In this document: piece by piece, positions 7,646 to 16,393 of the stretch
Numbering within the stretch: the stretch's first letter is position 1
Layout of the letters: each line of letters starts with the position of its first letter
DNA from: STD2-102 sp964414205
GTDB taxonomy: Bacteria; Bacillota; Clostridia; Christensenellales; CAG-917
DNA length: 23,304 nucleotides
NCBI GenBank assembly: GCA_964414205.1
Contig: CAYPVP010000018.1
Coordinates: 1-23,304 of the forward strand
Direction: 5' to 3'
Translations under genes and position numbers: made by a program
The notes under the pieces: generated by a model
The model's database searches: none
What the model saw: only the letters and a program-made list of their open reading frames with translations
What the model was told of the DNA's origin: nothing

Positions 7646-8893
7646 ATGAATCCGTTAGACGAAAAAAGCAAAAAATTGTTTGACTATTTTTTTGATTTCA
7701 AACAACTTTCCCCAAAGTCATATGACAAAACCACAGCAACACCATGGACAAAAATCCGAGCAATTCTGGTAAATGGTGCAGAATTTGAATCAAACTGGTT
7801 TTTGCATCAATTTGCAAGGCACACTGATGACAGAGAATTGAAGTCGGCAATTGCAATTGTCCGTTCACAAGAACAGCAACAACAAAAGCGAATTTCAGCG
7901 TTGAAACCAATTGATGAAAACATTTTGGAAACCACAATAGGCTATGAACAACTGGCAGTGGAATTGACAGCAATTCTTGCACAAATGGATTGCAATTCAA
8001 AAAATCGTAGTTCCCTAAATTTTGCATTGCTTGAAGATTTTGACCATTTGTATCGCTATTCCAACTTGTTGCTTCACGATTTTGGCATCAAAGGTGAAAA
8101 TTTGGTTGGACATTTCACAGAAATCATGCCTGCCCGACCAACAATCAGCGAACATCGTTTTGCAAAAGACAATGTAAAAACTGCTTTATGCAACAAAACT
8201 GATGACTTGCTTTCAATTTTGGTTGCAAACATCATTACAGCCGCAGAACAACAAACCATGAACTACTACATGAACATTGCTGGCTTCTATCCAAACGAAA
8301 TTGGAAGAAAACTTTACAGCGAAATTGCACTGATTGAAGAAGAACACGTCACTCAATATGAAAGTTTGAAAGACCCAAATTGCACATGGCTTGAAAATTG
8401 GGTTATGCACGAATATACAGAATGTTATCTATACTTTTCAATGATGAATGATGAAACCGATTCTGACATCAAAAAAATCTATGCCGAGCATTATGAAATG
8501 GAAGTCGCTCATTTGAAAACTGCAATATATTTTCTTGAAAAATTGGAAAACAAAGCATTTGCAAGTGTCATCAAATCAGGAGAATTTCCAAAACTGTTGA
8601 AATTTGGAGAAAACAAAGAATATGTCAGAAAAGTCATTGAAGAAACTGTTTGGTTGACAGGCCGTGATGATGGCTATGTTGACACGAGAGAGATTGAAAA
8701 TTGTTGTGACTTTTGCAAATTTCAAGAAATCATCAATGGCAACGGTCAAAACACACCATCTCACATTGTGATTGAAAATCAAATCAAAGTATCAGGCAAA
8801 GACTATCGATTTGAAATTGCACCAAACCCAATTCTAGATTTGCAAGACCGAACAAAAGACAGCACAACTGTCGGTAGAGGTTGCAAAAAATAA
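7646..8893 (+). CDS. Ferritin-like di-iron protein
   Basis: A 415-residue soluble protein with no signal peptide. The middle-to-C-terminal part shows the full ferritin-like four-helix ligand pattern: helix A Glu201 (TAAEQQTMNYYMN), helix B E231-x-x-H234 (ALIEEEHVTQYE), helix C Glu256/259 (MHEYTECYLYF), helix D E286-x-x-H289 (YEMEVAHLK). The N-terminal half also has helices with regularly spaced acidic residues (EFESNWFLHQFARH near 46-59, YEQLAVEL near 100-107), possibly a second, degenerate bundle. By family analogy it could be an iron oxidase/store or a rubrerythrin-type peroxide scavenger; no rubredoxin CxxC domain is seen. The ATG at 7646 follows AAGGAG (7633-7638) at 7-nt spacing. It stands alone between a divergent operon and a terminator at 9117-9156. 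Confidence 0.75.
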   Translation: MNPLDEKSKKLFDYFFDFKQLSPKSYDKTTATPWTKIRAILVNGAEFESNWFLHQFARHTDDRELKSAIAIVRSQEQQQQKRISALKPIDENILETTIGYEQLAVELTAILAQMDCNSKNRSSLNFALLEDFDHLYRYSNLLLHDFGIKGENLVGHFTEIMPARPTISEHRFAKDNVKTALCNKTDDLLSILVANIITAAEQQTMNYYMNIAGFYPNEIGRKLYSEIALIEEEHVTQYESLKDPNCTWLENWVMHEYTECYLYFSMMNDETDSDIKKIYAEHYEMEVAHLKTAIYFLEKLENKAFASVIKSGEFPKLLKFGENKEYVRKVIEETVWLTGRDDGYVDTREIENCCDFCKFQEIINGNGQNTPSHIVIENQIKVSGKDYRFEIAPNPILDLQDRTKDSTTVGRGCKK

Positions 8894-8930
8894 TTTTCAG
8901 CACAATAAATTATGATTGCTCTGAACTGAC

Positions 8931-9020
8931 AGCACATGAAGGATAATTTATCTTGAAAGATTTACTTGAATTGCAAGCACATGAAGGTGATTTTATCTTG
9001 AATGATTTTCTTGATTTGCC
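8931..9020. repeat. 45-bp tandem repeat, two copies
   Basis: Units start at 8931 and 8976 with the shared core AGCACATGAAGG...TTTATCTTGAA...GATTT.CTTGA; a third partial copy starts at 9021 (AGCATTCGCAC). The period is exactly 45 bases, a multiple of 3. Read in the plus frame, both copies give AHEG-x-FIL-x-D-(L/F)-L-(E/D)-L, so the pattern looks of coding origin. A stop (TAA, 8944-8946) breaks the first copy. Confidence 0.8.
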
Positions 9021-9075
9021 AGCATTCGCACTTGCTCTTTTCTCAAATTGCTTAATTTCTGTCCTTTCTTCTTGA
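8953..9075 (+). CDS. Possible 40-residue small protein (TTG start)
   Basis: The frame from TTG at 8953 to TGA at 9073-9075 encodes about 40 residues, beginning MKDLLELQAHEGDFIL and ending with a hydrophobic segment (PAFALALFSNCLISVLSS). GAAGGA (8938-8943) lies 9 nt before the TTG. It overlaps the 45-bp repeat and sits between the ferritin-like gene and a terminator, so it could be translated from read-through mRNA. It could equally be a remnant of a repeat-protein gene, because the same frame continues upstream (SELTAHEG) but is broken by a stop. Confidence 0.3.
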   Translation: MKDLLELQAHEGDFILNDFLDLPAFALALFSNCLISVLSS

Positions 9076-9116
9076 AAATGCAAGCATAAAATTGATACCC
9101 TCCAACAACAAACAAT

Positions 9117-9156
9117 AAAACACGCTATACAATTTGATATAGCGTGTTTTTTCTTT
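9117..9156. terminator. Strong bidirectional intrinsic terminator
   Basis: A perfect 13-bp stem (AAAACACGCTATA at 9117-9129, complement 9138-9150) has an 8-nt loop and a T-run on the plus strand, with an A-run on the other side. It terminates the ferritin-like gene unit and can stop minus-strand transcription coming from addBA. Confidence 0.92.
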
Positions 9157-9370
9157 CATTCCAACTTTTTTTGTTGTAATGATTTTGTTTTTTGTTATGG
9201 TTGTTTTTTAAAATTTATTTTATTTTCGTTGCTTCTTTTTTTGCTTGTTTTTTTCTTTGATTGCTTAAATTTTTCTTTTGTTTCGTTGATTACTTAAATT
9301 CTTTTTTTTCGTTTTTATTGTTTTTATTGTTTTTATTGTTTTTTTCAAAAGCAAAAAATCGAAAAAAATT
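9157..9370. repeat. T-rich spacer with short tandem repeats
   Basis: The spacer beyond the addA stop is strongly T-biased on the plus strand. It holds GTTTTTATT in three perfect 9-bp copies at 9311-9337 plus a partial fourth, and a 15-bp direct repeat TTGATT(G/A)CTTAAATT at 9257-9271 and 9286-9300. No gene or clear terminator is seen; it looks like slippage-prone spacer. Confidence 0.6.
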
Positions 9371-12300
9371 TTACAAAAGTTCAATCGTTTTCGCTGTTGG
9401 AAATGAATACAAAAACATTCTTTTCACTTTTTTGCCTGTTCCTTTTTCAAGTGCCATTTTATAAATTTCAAGTTGTTTGCGATATTGTTGCTTCAATTTT
9501 TCAGGTTGTTTTGCCGAATTTTTGTAGTCAACAAGCACCAAAGTTTCATCGTCTTCAATCACCAAATCGATGACACCTTGAATCAAAACTTTGTCGTTGA
9601 TTGTTTGTGTTTCTTCACTACATGAAACTTCCGACATTGGAACATACATTTGAAAAGCCTTTTCACGATGACAAATTTTGTTTGAGGCATATTTGATGAG
9701 TGGACTATTCAAACATTTTACAATTTCATCAATGTTGACAAGGTCGACAGCATTTTCTGTGAGTGAGCCATTTTTCACAAGCATGTCTATTGTTTGCAAA
9801 ATTGAATCAGCAGTTCTTTTTTCAAAATCAACAAACTGCATAATTTTGTGATAGGCAGTTCCTTTTTCAAGAGTCTCTTTATCAAACATCACAACGCCAT
9901 GTTTGTTTTCCATTTTTTCTTCTGCAAGCCCCGTAACCGATTGCTTTTGTGCAACTTTTGTCGCTGTTTCAAATGGATATTGAAATGCAAAAAGTTCATC
10001 AAGTCTTTTTGAAAAGTTTTGGTTGCCTCTGTTGAATTTTGGTGGTTCAATTTCAATTTTGGGAAAAATGTTTTCGCTGGCATTATGTTCAAAATACATT
10101 TCAAAATTTTGCAAGTCTAAATCACATGGAAACAAATTTCCAAACTGAACAGCCTGTTTGACATAGTCAAAGAAAGAATTTTCTTCTCCCAAAACTTCTT
10201 CTTCCAACTGCGAATCCAAATTTTTGGTAAAATTTTTCGTTCCACAAAGATAGAGCATTTCTTTTGCACGTGTCATCGCAACATAAAACAAACGCATTTC
10301 TTCCCTGGCTTCTCTCTTTTGAATTGCAAGTTTTGTTGCAATCAAAGAAATTGTTTCTGCCTTGATTTTGTTTTGATGGTCAAAATGTGACATTCCAATT
10401 GTTCCACTTTCAGCGTCAACAAGCAAGTCTCCACTTCTTGAATTTCTGCTGAACGAATTTGCAATGCCCACAACAAAAACTATTGGATATTCAAGCCCTT
10501 TGCTTTTGTGAATTGTTTGAAACAAAACCTTGTCTTTGCTTTTTGAAACAACAACGTCGCTTTTTCTTGTTTTCAAAAACTCATATCTGGCAAAAAACTT
10601 TTGCAAATTTTCATCACATTCTTTGCCTTTGATTTTGGAAACAAAACTTTCAACAGATTGAAATTTCTCCATTCCGTCAGACATCAATTTCAAATCATAG
10701 CCAGTTTCAAAAAGACAAGATTCCATCAATGCCGAAACAGTCTTCATTTGCGATTTCAAAGAAAATTTTTCAAGCAATGCAAGGTTTTCTCTCAATTTTT
10801 CAGCAAGTTTATCATCATCTTTTGCTTTTTCTTTTGTGGCTTCAAAAAATGAAACATTTTGTTTTTTCATGCGAATTGTCGCCAAATCATTTTCATCAAG
10901 CCCGCCAAAAAACGAAAGCAAATAGCCTGCAAAATTTATGTCATCAAAAGGTTTGTCAATGGCACGCAAAAACATTATCAAATCATTTTCAGGGTTCAAC
11001 TTTTCTTGTTTGAGATTTTCGCCATCAAATGGAATGTTGTTTGCCTTGAACATCTCAACAATTTTTGCCACTTCGCCGTTTTTTGCACGATATAAAATTG
11101 CAATGTCGCCATATTCAACAAGTCTATTCATGCCAGCAATTTTTTTGTGTCCAACAAGTCTTTTGATTTCTTCAACAACAAATTTGGCTTCCAAAAAAGT
11201 TCCAATTTCATATTGTTCTTTCGGCTTGTGCATCGACAAATTGTAAACATCTTCAATTTCCACGCTTTTTTTGGTCATTTTGTTTTCAAAAATGTGAATT
11301 TGAACATTGTCAGTTGGTGCAACTTTTGTTGTTTCAAATCGTGCTTCTTTTTTGTAGTCAACGCCACAACTTTCTTTTGTCATCACCACATCAAAAATGC
11401 AGTTTACAAATGCCAAAATGTCATCATTGCTTCGCCAATTTCGATTGAGCAAAACATTTTTTCCAAGTCCTTGGTCATATTTTTCTGCTCTATTCAAAAA
11501 ATTGCTTGGGTCAGCCATTCTGAAACCATAGATGCTTTGCTTGACATCGCCAACCATAAAAGCATTGTTTTCACCCAAAACCTGTTTTATGATGAATTCT
11601 TGAACTGGGTTTATGTCTTGATATTCATCAACAAAAACATAGTCATACATTTTTGAAATTTCATCTTTGTTTTCACCTTTCAACACATCAACTGCCAAAT
11701 GTTCAATGTCGTTGAAAGTGAATTTTTCTTCTTTTGCCATAAGTCCACGCAAAGTTTTTGCAAACAATCGAGTTGCTTCTACGATTTTTGAAAAATACTC
11801 TGCATTTTGTTTGTGTGCTTTTTCAAAAAATTTGAAGTCTGCAAATTTTGCCACAATTTCAGAATTTACAAACTTTTTGAATTTGTCATTCAAATTTTTT
11901 GCTTTTTCTGCAAGCACTGGGTCAGCATTTTTTCCATCTCTGCCAATAGTTGCAAATGCAGGCAAATTGGCAACTGTTTTGCAAGCATTTTCCAAAGTTT
12001 CAACACGCAAAAAATCATCACAAATCTCTACATCAAAATTCATAGATTTTGCTCGTTTTTCTTGCCCTGCATTTTGCAATTTGGTTGTCATGACAAACAA
12101 TTTTTCTTTCCATTTCGCAAATGAAATTTTCAAATTTTTCAAAACCAATTTGGCAAACTTGCTTTTTTCAAGGTCGCCAAATGCTTCTTGCAAATCATTC
12201 AAAAACGCATTTTCATCAGACTGAACCGATGCAATTTCAAACAATTTGACAATGGTTTCCAAAACGCCTTGTTCATCTCTTTTTGCTCCAAACATAGAAA

Positions 12301-12772
12301 TCAATTTGTCAAACTGCACATCATTTTTTTTGTCAAAATTATCCAAAACAATTTTCATTGTTTTTTCCATAAACATTTTTGATTCAGAATCATCAACAAC
12401 ACTTGCCGATGGAGAAACCCCAAGTTCTTCAAAATTTTGTTTGACCAAGTCCAAGCAAAAACTGTCTAGTGTTCCAATTTTTGAAAATGGCAACGATTCA
12501 ACACATTCAGCATAAAACTTTCTTTCTTCTTCATTTGCATCAACCATTTTTTGCACTGCTTGTGCAGTGATTTTTTGTCTTAGTTCCAAGCCTGCTGAAT
12601 TGTTGAAAACCAAAATCAAAATTCTTTCAATTGGAACGCCACTTGCAACCAATCGCATGACTCTTTCAAGCATAACAGTTGTTTTTCCACTTCCAGCCCC
12701 TGCCGAAACCAAAACATTTCCTTTGGTTTCAATCGCTTCAAGTTGCTTTTCTGTCCAATTTTGATTTCCCAT
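9371..12772 (-). CDS. addA: AddA: ATP-dependent helicase/nuclease subunit A
   Basis: Helicase-nuclease subunit of AddAB (RexAB), which resects double-strand breaks and loads RecA. At 1133 residues it is close to the usual ~1200. UvrD-type superfamily 1 motifs are in order: Walker A SAGAGSGKTT (Lys30), Walker B VFVDEYQD, motif III VGDVKQSIYGFR, motif IV NRNWRS, motif V TIHKSKGLEYP, motif VI FYVAMTRAKEMLYL. The C-terminal RecB-family nuclease site is present (GVIDLV then LVDYKNS near residue 1082). The ATG at 12772 follows GGAGAG at short spacing. It lies 65 bases downstream of addB and would be translated from the same mRNA. Confidence 0.96.
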   Translation of the reverse strand: MGNQNWTEKQLEAIETKGNVLVSAGAGSGKTTVMLERVMRLVASGVPIERILILVFNNSAGLELRQKITAQAVQKMVDANEEERKFYAECVESLPFSKIGTLDSFCLDLVKQNFEELGVSPSASVVDDSESKMFMEKTMKIVLDNFDKKNDVQFDKLISMFGAKRDEQGVLETIVKLFEIASVQSDENAFLNDLQEAFGDLEKSKFAKLVLKNLKISFAKWKEKLFVMTTKLQNAGQEKRAKSMNFDVEICDDFLRVETLENACKTVANLPAFATIGRDGKNADPVLAEKAKNLNDKFKKFVNSEIVAKFADFKFFEKAHKQNAEYFSKIVEATRLFAKTLRGLMAKEEKFTFNDIEHLAVDVLKGENKDEISKMYDYVFVDEYQDINPVQEFIIKQVLGENNAFMVGDVKQSIYGFRMADPSNFLNRAEKYDQGLGKNVLLNRNWRSNDDILAFVNCIFDVVMTKESCGVDYKKEARFETTKVAPTDNVQIHIFENKMTKKSVEIEDVYNLSMHKPKEQYEIGTFLEAKFVVEEIKRLVGHKKIAGMNRLVEYGDIAILYRAKNGEVAKIVEMFKANNIPFDGENLKQEKLNPENDLIMFLRAIDKPFDDINFAGYLLSFFGGLDENDLATIRMKKQNVSFFEATKEKAKDDDKLAEKLRENLALLEKFSLKSQMKTVSALMESCLFETGYDLKLMSDGMEKFQSVESFVSKIKGKECDENLQKFFARYEFLKTRKSDVVVSKSKDKVLFQTIHKSKGLEYPIVFVVGIANSFSRNSRSGDLLVDAESGTIGMSHFDHQNKIKAETISLIATKLAIQKREAREEMRLFYVAMTRAKEMLYLCGTKNFTKNLDSQLEEEVLGEENSFFDYVKQAVQFGNLFPCDLDLQNFEMYFEHNASENIFPKIEIEPPKFNRGNQNFSKRLDELFAFQYPFETATKVAQKQSVTGLAEEKMENKHGVVMFDKETLEKGTAYHKIMQFVDFEKRTADSILQTIDMLVKNGSLTENAVDLVNIDEIVKCLNSPLIKYASNKICHREKAFQMYVPMSEVSCSEETQTINDKVLIQGVIDLVIEDDETLVLVDYKNSAKQPEKLKQQYRKQLEIYKMALEKGTGKKVKRMFLYSFPTAKTIELL

Positions 12773-12837
12773 TTTCTCTCCGTAATTTTTGTGTCAAAAA
12801 CATTTTTTCAATAACTTTTCAATTTGATTTTTCCAAA

Positions 12838-15800
12838 TCAAATTTCATCATCAATTTCTTCTTGCTCACAATCGCTGTTGTTGTGAAGTTGGTCAAACTC
12901 AATCAAATTGTCAACTGAAACTGAATAGAACTCTCTTTCATTTTGTCCCTTGTGTTTGCAAATGTCTGAGTAGTCACAAAATTCACAACTTCCCTTTGTT
13001 GGGCTTGCCAAAATCATTCCTTCATCAATTTGCTTCAATCCCTCTTTTGCCGTTTTTTCAGCAGTTTTCATCAAAACTTCAAAGCCTTGCTCCGAAATTG
13101 CCGAACTTGAAGAATTCAATTCGCCATTTTTTTTGACAGTGAGTGGCAGAATGCTGTTTGAAGGACATTCAAAAAATTCACTGTCCAAACTCTCCACAAC
13201 AAATCGGTCAGCAAGCGTTTGCCCTGCAAGTTCATAATGATTTTTTTCATCATTTTTTGTATAGGACGAATAGATTGGCAAATAGTAGGCGCCAACGCCT
13301 TGCATGTCAAAATTGTTTTTCAATGCAAGCATATAGATGTAAAGTTGCAGTTTTTCACCAAAGTAAACCGATTTTGCGTCCAAGTGAACACTCTTGAAAG
13401 ATTTGTAGTCATAGATGACAAATTTGTTTTCAAATTTGTCAACACGGTCAATTTTGCCAATCAAACAAAATTTTCTATCTCCAATTTCAATTTCCAAAGG
13501 TTTCAATTTTGCTTCAAACATCTCATCATTTTTGTGTTTTTCAAACTCAACTTCATCAAATTCCGTTGAAAATTCACCTTCCAAAACAAAAGGTTTAAAT
13601 TTTGATTTTTTTTGAATTGCAAACAAATCTTGTGCAACTTTTTGCGATTCTTCACGAAGTCTTCTGAAAATACCTTTTGAATCACTTGAACTTGCCAACA
13701 TCTTGAACCTGTCTTCCGAAACAATTTCATCAAAAATTTTGCCAACCAATTCAGCAATTTTGCTCTCATCTTCAATTTTCAATTTGAAAAACTTTTCTAA
13801 AACACCATGCAAAATTGTTCCAAGTTCCGAAGTCAAAACTTTTGCTTCTTCAACTTTTTTCAGTTTTAAGCCATAGCAAAAATAATATTGATATGGGCAT
13901 CGATAAAACTTTTCAAGTCTACTTACACTTGTTTTTGAAATTTCTTGCTTTTCATTTCCAACAAAAATTTCAGGTGCAATTTTTTCCACCTTTTTATAGA
14001 TGTTTTCAATCAATTTTTTTTGACTATCTTCAATTTTTTCATATGCAACATCATAGGCATTCATCATTGATGGCTCAATCGAACCTCCAATGACATTTGA
14101 AAGAATTTCAGCAAAACATGCTTTTTTGGTAGCAAATCTAAAAGAAAGTTCATTTTGGTTTTTCTCAAAATTTTCTCTTTCCAAAAACCATTGTTGTTCT
14201 TCAACATTTTGAATTTGAATTTTGTCATTCAGTTGTTCATCATCACAAATCAAATCTTGCAGTTGCGAAATGAAATAGGCAGGTTTTTGTTCAACACCAT
14301 TGTTGTCAAACTCCGAGAATGAAACAAACAATTTTTTTGTTGGTTTTGTCAGCAAATCAACAATTTGAAACATTGCTGTCAAATTTTTTTGCCTTGTTGA
14401 TGGAAAAATTGAAACTTCAAATTTTCTCAATTCTTGTTCATCTTTTACAGTGACAAAAAGTCCACCTTGCCCGAGTTTTGGCATTTTTCCTTCTTGACTT
14501 CCTGCAACAAACAAAGAATCAATGCCCCAAAAACGGCTGTCATTTGCATCACCAACAAAAACGCTGTCCAAATACAATGGTAGCAAAGCAATTTTTTGAG
14601 ATTCGAGCATTGATTTCAAAAGTTCACTGAAATGTGAAAGTTGAAAACTTGTTCCATCAAAAATTTGAGTGATTTCTTCAAAAATTGAATTTAGTTTTTT
14701 GTCTGACTGTTCCAAACATTTTTTATAAAACTCATCAGTTTCGGCAATTTTTTGTTCAAAGTTCAAAGCCTCAACCTTGACAGCATTCAACAGTTTTTCA
14801 ATTCGCAAAACAAATTCTTCTGCTGAAAGTTCATCAGTCATGACCAAACTCAAAAGGGCAACCATTTTTTCTCTTGTCTTTTCGGCTTCAATTTTTGCCC
14901 AATGTTCAAAAACAAAAGGTTCTAAAAATCTTGAAAAATCAATGTTCATTGCCTCGACATAAATTTCAAATGCAGAAACATCGCCACCAAAACAAGCATT
15001 TTTGACAAACGCCAAAACTGCCGACTTTTCAAAATGAGATGTTGCAACTTCCATTGCCGAGCACAAAAATTTTGCCTTGTAGTAGGACGCAAGTGATTCT
15101 TGTTTGTCAATGAAAAACGGAATCTCATATCTTCTGAAAACGGCTTTGACAATTTCTTCATATCCCGAATCATCAGGAACTGAAATTCCAAAATCGGAAT
15201 AGCGTTTGCCATCTTCAACAACCATTTTTTTGATTTTTATGGCAATTTGTTTAACTTCATTTTCTATGTTTTTGCTTTTGAAAATTTCGACCTTGCCGTT
15301 TCCAAAAACTTTTTGTGGCAATTCATAACTGTATAGCCAATCCGAAATTTCTGCAAATGGCGACTGCAATTTTTCAAAAACACGCAATTCTTCAACATTT
15401 TCGCCTGCAATTTCTCGCATTTTCTTTTCTAGGTGATTTGGAAATATTCTTGCATTTTGATTTGCTTTTGCACAAACAAGACCAACTGTCAGCGAATGTG
15501 AAAAATTTTCTAGTTGTTTCAAAATTGCAAGTTCAGGTGCTTTGAAATCAAAAAAGTTGGCAACATAAAAATCTTTTGTCCAAAAATTTGAAATGCTTTT
15601 TGCCACTTCATTTGAGTTTTCTTCCAAAAATTCTGCAAGTTTTTCAAGCCGAGTTGATGAGTCCGTAAATTTTTTTTCAAGTTCTTCAAGATATTTTTCA
15701 AAAATGAAAGCAGTGTCCAAAAGTTTTCTCGAAACGCTTCCAGACATACATTTTGCAACTTCTCTCAATTTTTGTGGCGTAATTCCACTGTTTCTGATTG

Positions 15801-16161
15801 CTGTCAACGAAGCATACAATTCATTTGTGAAGCCTTTTGTGTTGACCGATTTTTTGTAGTGAACAAAACTGTCTTTATATTTTTCAACAACATATGAAAG
15901 CATTGCCACCGACCCCTCAGGAGTCAAGCATTTTTTGATTTGTCCTTCAAGCACTTTTTGCGCCAAACGAGTGAACGAAACAATTTCAATGTTGAAAGTT
16001 GCTTCAATTCCAAGTTTTTCAAGCACAAGTTTTTCGGCATTCATAGAAAAACGGTCTGGAACAATCAAAACATGTTCCCCACCATTTTCAAGACGCTTTT
16101 TCATTTCATTGAGAGTGCCATCAAACACGGCATTCATTGTGTTTCCCAAAATCAATTTCAT
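12838..16161 (-). CDS. addB: AddB/RexB-type ATP-dependent nuclease subunit B
   Basis: Partner of AddA in the break-processing helicase-nuclease. From the ATG at 16161 it has 1107 residues, near the family length (~1150). The C-terminal nuclease has GKIDRVD and YDYKSF. Iron-sulphur ligands are visible: a Cys in FYRCPYQYYFC near 754, and a C-x2-C-x5-C group (GSCEFCDYSDIC) near 1056-1066. The N-terminus (MKLILGNTMNAVFDGTLNEM...VLIVPDRFSM) aligns by eye with the AddB start but lacks the GxxGxGKT loop of B. subtilis AddB. A frame-extending ATG at 16197 lies within or before the promoter (16169-16197), so 16161 is preferred; no SD is visible there. Confidence 0.93.
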   Translation of the reverse strand: MKLILGNTMNAVFDGTLNEMKKRLENGGEHVLIVPDRFSMNAEKLVLEKLGIEATFNIEIVSFTRLAQKVLEGQIKKCLTPEGSVAMLSYVVEKYKDSFVHYKKSVNTKGFTNELYASLTAIRNSGITPQKLREVAKCMSGSVSRKLLDTAFIFEKYLEELEKKFTDSSTRLEKLAEFLEENSNEVAKSISNFWTKDFYVANFFDFKAPELAILKQLENFSHSLTVGLVCAKANQNARIFPNHLEKKMREIAGENVEELRVFEKLQSPFAEISDWLYSYELPQKVFGNGKVEIFKSKNIENEVKQIAIKIKKMVVEDGKRYSDFGISVPDDSGYEEIVKAVFRRYEIPFFIDKQESLASYYKAKFLCSAMEVATSHFEKSAVLAFVKNACFGGDVSAFEIYVEAMNIDFSRFLEPFVFEHWAKIEAEKTREKMVALLSLVMTDELSAEEFVLRIEKLLNAVKVEALNFEQKIAETDEFYKKCLEQSDKKLNSIFEEITQIFDGTSFQLSHFSELLKSMLESQKIALLPLYLDSVFVGDANDSRFWGIDSLFVAGSQEGKMPKLGQGGLFVTVKDEQELRKFEVSIFPSTRQKNLTAMFQIVDLLTKPTKKLFVSFSEFDNNGVEQKPAYFISQLQDLICDDEQLNDKIQIQNVEEQQWFLERENFEKNQNELSFRFATKKACFAEILSNVIGGSIEPSMMNAYDVAYEKIEDSQKKLIENIYKKVEKIAPEIFVGNEKQEISKTSVSRLEKFYRCPYQYYFCYGLKLKKVEEAKVLTSELGTILHGVLEKFFKLKIEDESKIAELVGKIFDEIVSEDRFKMLASSSDSKGIFRRLREESQKVAQDLFAIQKKSKFKPFVLEGEFSTEFDEVEFEKHKNDEMFEAKLKPLEIEIGDRKFCLIGKIDRVDKFENKFVIYDYKSFKSVHLDAKSVYFGEKLQLYIYMLALKNNFDMQGVGAYYLPIYSSYTKNDEKNHYELAGQTLADRFVVESLDSEFFECPSNSILPLTVKKNGELNSSSSAISEQGFEVLMKTAEKTAKEGLKQIDEGMILASPTKGSCEFCDYSDICKHKGQNEREFYSVSVDNLIEFDQLHNNSDCEQEEIDDEI

Positions 16162-16168
16162 GTTTATG

Positions 16169-16197
16169 ATTTTAGCATTATGCACCCCACAATGCAA
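16169..16197 (-). promoter_or_regulatory. addBA promoter placed for a leaderless transcript
   Basis: Minus strand: TTGCAT (16192-16197), 17-bp spacer ending in TGC (extended -10), TAAAAT (16169-16174). Only 7 bases separate the -10 box from the addB ATG at 16161, so the expected transcription start falls on or next to the ATG. A second TATAAT occurs farther upstream but without a properly spaced -35. Confidence 0.55.
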
Positions 16198-16342
16198 GGC
16201 GATTTATTGGACAACAAAAAATATTATATTCAAAATGTATCAATATAATAATGTCAAAATTGAGAAAATAAGTTTTAAAATTTGAAATTGTTGCAAAACT
16301 TGACTATATGATGTGCCGAATTGCAAAAACACAATTTTTTTG

Positions 16343-16372
16343 TTGTAAAAAACAAGGTTTGTATGTTATAAT
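16343..16372 (+). promoter_or_regulatory. Promoter of the lipoprotein gene
   Basis: Plus strand: TTGTAA (16343-16348), 18-bp spacer ending TGT (extended -10), TATAAT (16367-16372), 21 bases before the ATG at 16394. It diverges from addB. Confidence 0.7.
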
Positions 16373-16393
16373 TAGAAAACTTGCGAGGTAACC

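Noticed and set aside
8931..9020. CRISPR-like array
   Set aside because: The 45-bp units are directly tandem with no spacers, only two full copies exist and no cas genes are nearby.
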